NCBI RefSeq assembly: GCF_009834345.1
Contig: NZ_CP035042.1
Location: forward strand, 806,001 to 870,000
From: Billgrantia tianxiuensis
Lineage (GTDB): Bacteria; Pseudomonadota; Gammaproteobacteria; Pseudomonadales; Halomonadaceae
Reading direction: 5' to 3'
Length of the DNA: 64,000 bases
Both the position numbers and the translations under genes were made by a program. Under the pieces are notes generated by a model that ran no database searches, was not told the origin of the DNA, and worked only from the letters and a program-made list of their open reading frames with translations. Below, one piece after another: positions 8,456 to 16,659 of this stretch. How positions within the stretch are numbered: position 1 is the first letter of the stretch; each line of letters begins with the position of its first letter.

Positions 8456-9058
8456 ATGACCACTTCCACTACCGAAACCAACGATGTCCGCGAGAGCATT
8501 CTTGCCAATGGCCAGCGAATCATGGCCGGCAAGGGGTTTTCCGCTGTTGGTATCAACGAAATCCTGACCGCCTCAGGTGTCCCGAAGGGATCGTTCTATC
8601 ACTACTTCGGCTCGAAGGATGCCTTCGGGGAAGCTCTGCTCGAAAGTTACTTTGAGGACTATCTGGCCGACTTGGATGCCACGTTGAGCGCGCCGGGCCT
8701 GAATATGGCCCAGCGGCTGATGGGCTACTGGCAAAACTGGCAGGAGACGCAGTCCTCCCTGGACTGTCAGGGCAAGTGTCTGACGGTGAAGCTGGGCGCG
8801 GAAGTTGCCGACCTGTCGGAAACCATGCGCCTGGCGCTCAAGCGTGGAACGGCCGGTATCATCGATCGCCTGGCACGTGCTATCGAAGCTGGCGTGGCGG
8901 AAGGCTCGTTGTCCGTCGATGACACGCCTGATGCCGCGGCACAGAGCCTTTACCATTTGTGGCTAGGGGCTAGCGTGATGGTGAAAGTCGTCCGCAATGA
9001 CCAGCCTTTCGAGATGGCCATGCGCGCCACTCGGCAGATACTGCATCTTCCCCGCTGA
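8456..9058 (+). CDS. TetR family regulator, NemR-like
   Basis: 200 residues. The N-terminal HTH covers about residues 8-55 (ILANGQRIMAGKGFSAVGIN, then GVPKGSFYHYFGSKDAFGEA). The ligand domain has CQGKCLTVKLGAEVAD with Cys104 and Cys108; the CL-x-x-x-LGAEVAD segment matches the part of NemR that carries its redox-sensing cysteine. NemR responds to electrophiles, quinones and hypochlorite. The start at 8456 follows GGAGG. Operators of the same sequence in front of this gene and the next predict autorepression and control of the DJ-1 gene. Confidence 0.9.
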   Translation: MTTSTTETNDVRESILANGQRIMAGKGFSAVGINEILTASGVPKGSFYHYFGSKDAFGEALLESYFEDYLADLDATLSAPGLNMAQRLMGYWQNWQETQSSLDCQGKCLTVKLGAEVADLSETMRLALKRGTAGIIDRLARAIEAGVAEGSLSVDDTPDAAAQSLYHLWLGASVMVKVVRNDQPFEMAMRATRQILHLPR

Positions 9059-9114
9059 CCGGAAGGGAAGAGGCAGCCGCACTTCTCTGGAAGTGCATTT
9101 TTATGTTCACTTTC

Positions 9115-9129
9115 TAGACGACCGGTCTA
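9115..9129. promoter_or_regulatory. NemR-type operator 2
   Basis: TAGACGACCGGTCTA differs from the box at 8421 by one base and shares the ATTGG that follows. It lies 35 bases before the DJ-1 start codon, a position that suits repression by the upstream TetR protein. Confidence 0.85.
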
Positions 9130-9163
9130 ATTGGTTTTTTTGCTCTCGACTTGGAGAAACAGT

Positions 9164-9856
9164 ATGAAAGTTCTGATGGTTCTGACCTCGCACGACCAGC
9201 TCGGCAACACCGGCCGCAAGACCGGCTTCTGGCTCGAGGAGTTGGCCGCTCCTTACTACGTCTTCAAGGATGCCGGTGCCGAGATCGTATTGGCTTCGCC
9301 CAAGGGAGGCCAACCGCCGCTCGATCCCAAGAGCAACGAGCCGGATTTCCAGACCGACGACACCCGCCGCTTCGAAGCCGACGCGCAGGCAATGGCGCAG
9401 CTGGCGGCGACCGTGCGCCTGGATAGCGTGAATCAAGCCGACTTCGATACGGTGTTCTATCCGGGCGGCCACGGCCCGCTCTGGGATCTGGCCGAGGACA
9501 AGCACTCGATCGCGCTGATCGAATCCTTCCTCGCCGCGCGCAAGCCGGTGGCGCTGGTCTGCCATGCGCCGGGCGTATTGCGTCACGTCAAGCAGCCCGA
9601 TGGCCGCCCGCTGGTGGAAGGCAAGAAAGTCACCGGCTTCACCAACACCGAAGAAGCGGCTGTCGAACTCACCGAGGTGGTGCCGTTCCTGGTCGAAGAC
9701 GAACTCAAGGCCAAGGGCGGCAATTTCTCTCGTGGCGATGACTGGGCGGCGTATGTGGTCAGCGACGATCTGCTGATTACCGGCCAGAACCCGGCGTCTT
9801 CGACCCCGGCTGCGGAACGGCCGCTCGAGCAGTTGGGAGCGAGCAAAACGTCTTGA
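9164..9856 (+). CDS. DJ-1/PfpI family protein (Hsp31-like, glyoxalase III or deglycase type)
   Basis: 230 residues of the type 1 glutamine amidotransferase-like fold. The nucleophile elbow ALVCHAPGVL places the catalytic Cys at 133, followed by His134, and the upstream FYPGGHGPLWDL loop is typical of Hsp31 and class I glyoxalase III enzymes. Expected activity is on methylglyoxal or other reactive carbonyls in the cytosol. The start at 9164 follows TTGGAG. A NemR-type operator lies directly upstream and the likely regulator gene precedes it, so an electrophile-inducible detoxification unit is predicted. Confidence 0.9.
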   Translation: MKVLMVLTSHDQLGNTGRKTGFWLEELAAPYYVFKDAGAEIVLASPKGGQPPLDPKSNEPDFQTDDTRRFEADAQAMAQLAATVRLDSVNQADFDTVFYPGGHGPLWDLAEDKHSIALIESFLAARKPVALVCHAPGVLRHVKQPDGRPLVEGKKVTGFTNTEEAAVELTEVVPFLVEDELKAKGGNFSRGDDWAAYVVSDDLLITGQNPASSTPAAERPLEQLGASKTS

Positions 9857-9908
9857 GTGACTAGGCGGTGACAACCGCGGGCGTGCGGCCGACTCGGTGG
9901 AGGAGTCT

Positions 9909-10874
9909 CTACGCCTGGTTGGCCCCGCTCGCACGCGAAGGACGCGACATTGGATGTCTGGCCTTCGCATCCTCTTCGATGAGGATCGACGTCTTGCCCC
10001 GCAGGCGCAGCGCGTCGCGCTTCGGCGGTGCCTGGAACAGGCGGCCGTATTCCCGCGTGAACTGCGATACGCTTTCGTAGCCCACCTCGAAGGCGGCATT
10101 GCTGGCCGAGAAACCTTCGTCGAGCATCAGCCGGCGTGCTTCGACCAGGCGCAGCCGCTTGTGGTACTGCCCTGGTGTCAGCGTGGTCATGTGCTTGAAG
10201 TGCTTGTGAAACGAGGTGAGGCTCATGCCGGCTTCCGCCGCCAGTCGTCCCACGGACATGCGCGAGCGGTACTCGGCCCTGAGGATCGCAATGGCGGCGG
10301 CAAGGCGGCCGGCGTGGCTGTCCGGATCCGCCAGTGTGCGCAAGACGGTGCTGTGAGGTCCCGACAGCAGCCAGTAGTGCAGCTCCCGCATGATGCCCGG
10401 GCTCAGCAGCGGCGCCGCTTCGGGGCGGTCCAACAGTTGCATCAGTCGTGATGCACAGTCGAGCAGCGCGGCTTCGGTGTCTACGGCGAACAGCGTGGGC
10501 ATCTCGGATGAGCGCTGCGGGCGGGGGCTACCGAGGTGGGCGGTGAGTTCACGCAGGATCGCCATGTCCAGCTCGACCGCAATCGCCAGGTAGGGCTCGC
10601 TGCGGCTCGCTTGCACGACCCTCCCGATGACCGGCATGTCGGCGCTTACCATCGCAGATTGCCCGGCAGAGAGAACACGCTCCTCCTTTCCCACGATCAA
10701 GCGCTTCGCGCCCTGCAGCACCAGGCATACCAGCGGCTTGTAAACCGTGTGCAGGTCGCCGGTGGGCGCTTCGAGACACATCATGCGTAAGCCCGGCACC
10801 GGGGTTAACGCCATGCCTCTGCTGTTGGCGTGGCGGCGGGTATAAGCCCGAACGGCCTGTTTGAGCGCATCCAT
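9909..10874 (-). CDS. AraC family regulator with AraC_N domain
   Basis: 321 residues. An N-terminal AraC_N-type cupin region (TPVPGLRMMCLEAPTGDLHT through SMVSADMPVIG) is followed by a C-terminal double HTH (MSVGRLAAEAGMSLTSFHKH and SASNAAFEVGYESVSQFTRE). The architecture matches regulators that commonly sit next to oxidoreductases. It converges with the DJ-1 gene and lies downstream of the MBL-fold gene on the same strand, 72 bases away, so co-transcription with that gene is possible. The effector is unknown. Confidence 0.92.
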   Translation of the reverse strand: MDALKQAVRAYTRRHANSRGMALTPVPGLRMMCLEAPTGDLHTVYKPLVCLVLQGAKRLIVGKEERVLSAGQSAMVSADMPVIGRVVQASRSEPYLAIAVELDMAILRELTAHLGSPRPQRSSEMPTLFAVDTEAALLDCASRLMQLLDRPEAAPLLSPGIMRELHYWLLSGPHSTVLRTLADPDSHAGRLAAAIAILRAEYRSRMSVGRLAAEAGMSLTSFHKHFKHMTTLTPGQYHKRLRLVEARRLMLDEGFSASNAAFEVGYESVSQFTREYGRLFQAPPKRDALRLRGKTSILIEEDAKARHPMSRPSRASGANQA

Positions 10875-10946
10875 AGGTTCCCTCCTGCATTTTCGTTGGA
10901 GCGTAGCATGGCGAAACGTCAGTTCAGTTTTGCGAACGGCACCGGA

Positions 10947-11963
10947 TCAGAACTGCCAGTTGGCCGGAACCCAAGCATAGCCGCTGTCCGTCTTGAGCAT
11001 GTAGCCAAGGCCTGGGAAGGGAAAATGAAAGCCGAGCACGGGGAGTCGGTCTGCCGCCGCCATATCGAAGATGCGGCGGCGGGAGGCGAGCGCCGTCTCC
11101 TTGTCGCGATCGGGCCCGGGCAGCCAGGCGTGATCGATATTGACGATGGGGTGATAGGCAAGATCGGCCGTCAGCAGTAGCTGATCGTTCCCGGAGTGGA
11201 CCAGGAAGTTGGCCATGCCGGGAGTGTGGCCCAGTGCCGGAAGCGTGGTTAGGCCGGGGACGATCTCCGTGCCGGCTTCGTACAGTTCGACCTCGCCCAT
11301 GACTGGCTCGAGGCTTTGCCGGATGGCCGTGGCGAAATGGCGACGGAAGTCCTCCGGCACCGGCATGTAGGAGAGATCCGGGTCGCTACGAATGAAGAAG
11401 TCCCAGTCGGCACGCGGCGCAAAGACGGTCGCCCGCGGAAAAGCCCGGCCACCGTCGGCCGTTCGAAGGTTGCCGACATGGTCCGGGTGCGTGTGCGAGA
11501 CCACGACGACGTCGATGTCCTCGGGGCGTAAGCCAATGGCGGCAAGGTTGTCGAAGAGGCGTCCGCCCTGTGGCCCCATGGTCTGCCCGGCGCCGGCTTC
11601 GAGCAGGATTCTCCGGCCATTCGTTTCGATAAGAAGAGTGTTGAGATTCAGCGCCAGGTGGTCGGTCGGCAGGAAGGCTTGCCTCAGAACCTCCTCCAGC
11701 TCGGCCTCCGGCGCGGTGCTGGCATAAATCTGCGGCGGGCCGCCGATCAGCCCGTCGCTCAACACGGTGGCGGCGATGTCGCCGACGCGAAAGCGGTAGT
11801 AGCCGACATTCCCGCTTGCGCCGCCCTGTGTCGCGGGCGAAGCGGTGGAAGCGGCCTGCGCAAGGGCCATGCCGCCGGGCGGCAAGATTAGCCCCGCCAC
11901 TGCCGACGCCGCTGTCAGAATGATCTTCCTGCGATTCAATGTGATTCCGCTCATGTTTGCCAT
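10947..11963 (-). CDS. exported metallo-beta-lactamase-fold hydrolase
   Basis: 338 residues from the ATG at 11963, which has AGGACGGG upstream; earlier in-frame ATGs at 11993 and 12041 lack a ribosome site. A twin-arginine-like leader (NRRKIILTAASAVAGLIL) implies periplasmic export. The metal site SHTHPDH gives His157, His159, Asp161 and His162, and later histidines lie in LPALGHTPGMANF and LGFHFPFPG. The family includes lactonases and other hydrolases, so the substrate is unresolved. It is divergent from a LysR gene, its likely regulator. Confidence 0.88.
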   Translation of the reverse strand: MANMSGITLNRRKIILTAASAVAGLILPPGGMALAQAASTASPATQGGASGNVGYYRFRVGDIAATVLSDGLIGGPPQIYASTAPEAELEEVLRQAFLPTDHLALNLNTLLIETNGRRILLEAGAGQTMGPQGGRLFDNLAAIGLRPEDIDVVVVSHTHPDHVGNLRTADGGRAFPRATVFAPRADWDFFIRSDPDLSYMPVPEDFRRHFATAIRQSLEPVMGEVELYEAGTEIVPGLTTLPALGHTPGMANFLVHSGNDQLLLTADLAYHPIVNIDHAWLPGPDRDKETALASRRRIFDMAAADRLPVLGFHFPFPGLGYMLKTDSGYAWVPANWQF

Positions 11964-12118
11964 CCCGTCCTGATCGTTGTTTGAAGAAGTCATGTTGGCT
12001 ATAGCGGTGGCCAAGGCCGGTGATATCGGTAGTGATGACATGCTTTCTCAGGATGACGCAGAATGAGCGTGCGGATAAGCTAACGAAAACGGATCAGCTT
12101 GATAAGCAGGACTTTGCA

Positions 12119-13008
12119 ATGCGACCGCTACGCCTGGACAGCTTGGAGATCTTCGAGGATGTCGTGCGCTGCGGCGGCTTCAGGGCCGCCGCGCTTGGCA
12201 GGGGCGTGTCGTCGTCGGCCATCAGTCAATCGATCAGTGCGCTCGAGGAAGCGCTGGGCATCCGGCTGCTGAACCGGACGACACGTAGCGTCGCGCCGAC
12301 GGAGGCGGGCGAGCGGCTGCTCGAGCGGCTGGGTCCTGCCCTTCACGACATCAGAACGGCGATCGACGATCTCAATCAGCTTCGAGAGCGCCCCTCCGGC
12401 ACCGTGCGGATCAATGCACCGGGGCCAGCCGCCGACCACGTGCTGTGTCCGCTGGCCTTTGACTTCATGAAGATCTATCCCGACGTCAACGTCGAGATCG
12501 TCAGTGATGCGGCGATCATCGATATCGTGGAGCAGGGGTTCGATGCCGGCGTGCGCTTTGGCAATCAACTCGCCCAGGACATGATCGCCATGCCCCTGGG
12601 CCCCGCCTTGCGATATGCCATCGTGGCCTCTCCCGATTATATTAGACAGCGCGGTCGGCCCGGCTCACCGAGCGATCTCCTGCAGCATGACTGTATTCGC
12701 CGCCGTTTCCCCGGCGGAACCATGGAAACGTGGTCATTCGAGAAGGACGGCGAGGAAGTCGAAATCAGCCCCCAGGGCCGGTTGACGTTGAGTTCAGCGC
12801 ATCACGAGCTCCAGGCCGCGATCGCGGGGCGGGCATCGCGCATCTGTTCGAGGATTATGTCCGCGATGAACTCGAACAGGGCCGCGTAGTTGAAGTGCTC
12901 AGCGATTGGAAAAAGCAACTGCCGAGTTGGTACCTCTATTATCCGAGCCGGCGGCATATCAGCGCGGCCATGCGTGCCTTCCTCGAGTACATCCGCCACC
13001 GTGAATGA
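12119..13008 (+). pseudogene. LysR family regulator, frameshifted
   Basis: An HTH (LDSLEIFEDVVRCGGFRAAA through LNRTTRSVAPTEAG) and most of the ligand domain read in one frame from ATG 12119 until AAIAG, then shift. The remaining C-terminus (GIAHLFEDYVRDELEQGRVV to AFLEYIRHRE) is in the next frame and stops at 13008. The shift falls in GGGG at 12826-12829; one extra G restores a protein of about 296 residues, the normal LysR length. It may therefore be intact in the cell. It is divergent from the MBL gene and upstream of an SDR gene, either of which it could control. Confidence 0.85.
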
Positions 13009-13220
13009 CCTCCTCTCAGCCACTCATGCCTACCTTTTGATGACTGTTCGAACCTAGCCTGTTGTGCGAAGCGATAACATCGATCCGACAGGATCGGGCA
13101 AGTTTTACGCAGGCGTTGGCAAGCCCTGTTCCCACCTGGTGATGGACACTCAATGACACCGCAGACAGCCGATTAGTGATTTCTGCGTTGCATCGATCAT
13201 CACCCAGAGGAACAGATGCA

Positions 13221-13964
13221 GTGAAAACCTCAGGAAACACCATTCTCATCACCGGGGGTGGCTCCGGGATTGGCCGGGAGCTTGCCCGGCGCTTCAACGA
13301 ATTGGGTAACGTCGTCATCGTCGCCGGGCGGCGCCTCGAGACGCTGGAGGAAACCGTTGCCGGCCGTGGCGACATGCTCGCCATGGTGGTCGACGTCGAG
13401 GACCCGGATGACCTCGCGGCCTTTGCCGAGCGTGTCGTCGCCGAGCATCCGAGGCTCAATGTCCTGATCAACAATGCCGGCATCATGCGCCGCGAGGACC
13501 TGACCAGGACCCGCGATCTGCGCGATGCCGAGCAGACCGTCGTCATCAATCTGCTCGGGCCGATCCGGCTGACCGATGCGCTGACCGACCACCTGACAAG
13601 CCAACCGGACGCGGCGATCGTGAACGTTTCGTCCGGCCTCGCCTTCGTGCCGCTGAGCGGTACGCCGACCTACAACGCCACCAAGGCGGCGATCCACTCC
13701 TATACGGTCTCCCTGCGCGAACAGCTCAGGGGCAAGGTCGAGGTCATCGAACTCGCGCCTCCCGCGGTGCAGACAGAACTCACGCCTGGCCAGTCGGCCC
13801 GTGAAGGCTACATGCCCCTCGATGACTTCATCGACGAGACCATGGCGCTATTTGGCGAACAGCCGACACCCAGGGAAATCCTGGTGGAGCGGGTCAACTT
13901 CCTGCGCTGGGCGGAGCGCGATGGGCACTTCGATCAGGCGGTCGAGATGCTCAACGCGCACTGA
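13221..13964 (+). CDS. short-chain dehydrogenase/reductase (DltE-like)
   Basis: 247 residues from GTG 13221, which has AGAGGA upstream; the frame extends to 13176. The NAD(P)-binding motif is TGGGSGIG near the N-terminus, the NNAG motif is LINNAGIM, and the active site is Ser in VNVSSGLAF with YNATK (Tyr-x-x-x-Lys). The outline matches the classical SDR subgroup that includes DltE-like proteins. It precedes the IorAB genes by 42 bases and may be part of the same unit. The substrate is unknown. Confidence 0.88.
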   Translation: MKTSGNTILITGGGSGIGRELARRFNELGNVVIVAGRRLETLEETVAGRGDMLAMVVDVEDPDDLAAFAERVVAEHPRLNVLINNAGIMRREDLTRTRDLRDAEQTVVINLLGPIRLTDALTDHLTSQPDAAIVNVSSGLAFVPLSGTPTYNATKAAIHSYTVSLREQLRGKVEVIELAPPAVQTELTPGQSAREGYMPLDDFIDETMALFGEQPTPREILVERVNFLRWAERDGHFDQAVEMLNAH

Positions 13965-14006
13965 GCCAAGCGCCATGAACTAGTAGCCAGCTGAGGAGAA
14001 ACCTTC

Positions 14007-14456
14007 ATGACAGCATTCACGATCAACGGGCGCGCGGTAGAGGTTGCCGCCGAGCCGGATACGCCGCTGCTCTGGGTGCTCCGGGAGCAGCTGAAGCTCA
14101 CCGGCACCAAGTTCGGTTGCGGCGTCGCGCAGTGCGGTGCGTGCACGGTCCATGTCGATGGTGAGCCGGTGCGCTCTTGTGTCTTTTCGCTATCCGGCGC
14201 CGAGGGCCGTTCCGTCACGACCATCGAGGGGCTGTCCGAGGATGGCTCGCATCCCGTCCAGCAGGCCTGGGTGGAATTGGAGGTGCCGCAGTGCGGCTAC
14301 TGCCAGTCGGGGCAGATCATGAGCGCGGCCGCTCTGCTGGCGCGAAATCCTAGCCCCTCCGATGCGGAGATCGATGAGGCGATGCGCGGCAATCTGTGCC
14401 GCTGCGGCACCTACGTGCGCATCCGGGCGGCCATTCACCGTGCCTCCGAGGCCTGA
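14007..14456 (+). CDS. (2Fe-2S)-binding subunit of an IorAB-type molybdenum hydroxylase
   Basis: 149 residues with two [2Fe-2S] domains: a plant-type ferredoxin set (Cys38, Cys43, Cys46, Cys58) and the C-terminal four-helix set (Cys96, Cys99, Cys131, Cys133). This is the small electron-transfer subunit typical of isoquinoline 1-oxidoreductase and aldehyde dehydrogenase relatives. The large molybdenum subunit begins ten bases after its stop. There is no signal peptide, so export would rely on the partner's Tat leader. Confidence 0.93.
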   Translation: MTAFTINGRAVEVAAEPDTPLLWVLREQLKLTGTKFGCGVAQCGACTVHVDGEPVRSCVFSLSGAEGRSVTTIEGLSEDGSHPVQQAWVELEVPQCGYCQSGQIMSAAALLARNPSPSDAEIDEAMRGNLCRCGTYVRIRAAIHRASEA

Positions 14457-14466
14457 AGGTAGAACG

Positions 14467-16626
14467 ATGAAACCACAAGCTTTCTCCCTTACCCGTCGCT
14501 CCTTCCTGGCCGGTGCCGTCGCGGCCGGTGCCGCTCTCGTCGTGCCCCTTAGGCTGCCGGCCTGGGCGGGGCAGGGCGAGGCGGCGGGCCTCTCGCAGGC
14601 CTTCATCCGTATCGACACCAACGGCCAGGTGACCTTCGTGCTGCCCACCAGCGAGATGGGCCAGGGCACCCATACGGGGCAGGCCCAGATACTCGCCGAG
14701 GAGCTGGGTGCCGACTGGTCGAGCATCGTCGTCGAGATGCCGAAGCAGCCGGCGCCCGATTACAGGGTCCCGTTCGTCGGCCAGATGCGCTCCGTAGGCT
14801 CGTTCGGCATTCGTGTCTGGCATGACCCGCTGCGCCACGCCGCCGCCCAGGCCCGGGAGATGCTGACGCAGGCGGCGGCCGAGCGCCTCGGGGTCGCGCC
14901 TGGAACCTTGCATGCCGAGGATGGCTTCATCGTGCATGCCGGCAGTGGTCGGAGGATACCCTTCGGCGAGCTGGTTGAGGACGCCATGGCACTGCCGGTG
15001 CCGGAGGAGCCGACCCTGCGCCCCGACGACGAGCGAACGCTGACCGGGCGTTCGATTCCACGTCTCGATACGCTGGCAAAGGTGACGGGAAGGGCCGTGT
15101 ACGCGATGGACGTCGAGCGCGAAGGCATGCTGTATGGCGCCGCCCGGCTGGCCCCGGTCTTTTCCGCCGAGGTCGAGTCGTTCGACGAGAGCAGTGTCAC
15201 CGGCATGCCGGGCGTGGTCGCCGTGGTGCGCGTGCCGCGCGGCGCGGTGGTGGTGGCGGAGTCGTGGTGGCAGGCCAGGCGGGCCGCCGACGCGCTCGAC
15301 ATCACTTTCACCCGGACACCGGCAGACGACCTTTCCACGGACGAGATAGAGGGGCTGCTCCGCGAGGCGCTGGATCGTCCCGACGTTCCTGTTTCCACTC
15401 TGCGTGGCGAGGCGGAGGCAACGCTGTCGACCGAAGGCCGGGTGGTCGAGGCCGAATATTCGGTGCCGCTGCTCGCCCATGCGTGCATGGAGCCGATCAA
15501 CTGCCTGGCCGAATCCACCGCGGAGCGGACGGAGCTGTGGCTAGGTACCCAGGGCCACGACGTCGTTCGCATGACGCTCGAGAACGCGCTGCAGCTGCCG
15601 GCCGAGCAGCTTTTCATCAACACGACCTATCTGGGCGGCGGCTTCGGCCGCAAGACCCACGGCGAGATCGCCGTGCAGGCCGTGCTCGCCAGCCGCGCCG
15701 TCGAGGGCCGGCCGGTCAAGGTGCTGTGGTCGCGGGAGAACGACATTCAGCAGGGCCAGTACCGCCAGACGATGCGGTGCCGTTTCCGGGCGGTCCTGGA
15801 CGACGCCGGCGCCATCACCGGCATGCGTATCCGCGTCGCCGGGCCGCAAATGGGACGGGAATACGGTATCGACCCGGAGCAGCGGGCGCAGGCAACGGGC
15901 AACCTGGCGAACTTCGATCCCTTCTCGCTCGGTGGGCTGTCGGACATGTACTACGACATTCCGAACTTCGTCGTGGAGCACGCCGTGGTCGACCTGCCGA
16001 TCCCGCTTTGTCCCTGGCGCTCGATTGCCCACTCCTTCAACGGCTTTTTCTTCGAGAGCTTCATGGACGAATGCGCGGCGGCAGCGGAGCGCGACCCGCT
16101 GGAGTTTCGCCGCAGCCACTGTGAAGGGCAGGCAAGGATGCTCGCCGTTCTCGACCGGGTGTCCGAGATGTCGCGATGGAACGAGCCGGCGGCGGAGGGC
16201 ATCGCGCGCGGCCTGGCGGTGGTCGAGAGCTACGGCTCCTTCGTCGCGCAGGTGGTCGAGGCACGGGCCAACGGCGAGGGAATCCAGGTCGAACGGGTCC
16301 ATGCGGCCATCGACTGCGGGCGCGCCATCAATCCGGACCAGGTGGAGGCGCAGATACAGGGCTCCGTCATCGATGCGCTCGGTGCGGCGCTGAGGCAGAA
16401 GGTCACGCTCCGCGATGGCCAGGCGGAACAGTCGAACTTTCACGATTACCCGCTGCTGCGCATCGGCGAGGCGCCGTCGGTGGCGGTGGGCATCGTCGAG
16501 ATCGGCTCTCCGCTGGGCGGTGTCGGTGAGCCGGGCGTTCCACCTCTTGCGCCGGCGCTGGCCAACGCGTTGTTTGCCGCCACGCAGCGGCGGATCCGCC
16601 ACCTGCCGTTTTCCGATCATGCTTGA
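14467..16626 (+). CDS. molybdopterin-binding subunit of an IorAB-type hydroxylase
   Basis: 719 residues from ATG 14467. The leader TRRSFLAGAVAAGAALVV is a Tat signal, so the folded holoenzyme is likely exported. The xanthine-dehydrogenase-type molybdenum domains follow (TSEMGQGTHTGQAQILAEE, GGGFGRKTHGEIAVQ and the C-terminal GSPLGGVGEPGVPPLAPALA with the conserved catalytic Glu in GEPGVP). Substrates of this family include N-heterocycles and aldehydes, and the actual one is not evident. It is followed by a maturation factor gene. Confidence 0.93.
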   Translation: MKPQAFSLTRRSFLAGAVAAGAALVVPLRLPAWAGQGEAAGLSQAFIRIDTNGQVTFVLPTSEMGQGTHTGQAQILAEELGADWSSIVVEMPKQPAPDYRVPFVGQMRSVGSFGIRVWHDPLRHAAAQAREMLTQAAAERLGVAPGTLHAEDGFIVHAGSGRRIPFGELVEDAMALPVPEEPTLRPDDERTLTGRSIPRLDTLAKVTGRAVYAMDVEREGMLYGAARLAPVFSAEVESFDESSVTGMPGVVAVVRVPRGAVVVAESWWQARRAADALDITFTRTPADDLSTDEIEGLLREALDRPDVPVSTLRGEAEATLSTEGRVVEAEYSVPLLAHACMEPINCLAESTAERTELWLGTQGHDVVRMTLENALQLPAEQLFINTTYLGGGFGRKTHGEIAVQAVLASRAVEGRPVKVLWSRENDIQQGQYRQTMRCRFRAVLDDAGAITGMRIRVAGPQMGREYGIDPEQRAQATGNLANFDPFSLGGLSDMYYDIPNFVVEHAVVDLPIPLCPWRSIAHSFNGFFFESFMDECAAAAERDPLEFRRSHCEGQARMLAVLDRVSEMSRWNEPAAEGIARGLAVVESYGSFVAQVVEARANGEGIQVERVHAAIDCGRAINPDQVEAQIQGSVIDALGAALRQKVTLRDGQAEQSNFHDYPLLRIGEAPSVAVGIVEIGSPLGGVGEPGVPPLAPALANALFAATQRRIRHLPFSDHA

Positions 16627-16659
16627 GCACCGGCCAAGTCAGACTTATCGAGGCCCGCT

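Noticed and set aside
14350..15480. Long minus-strand ORF opposite the molybdenum hydroxylase gene
   Set aside because: It has no homology pattern and high Arg/His/Gly content; it is an antisense shadow of a high-GC coding frame.
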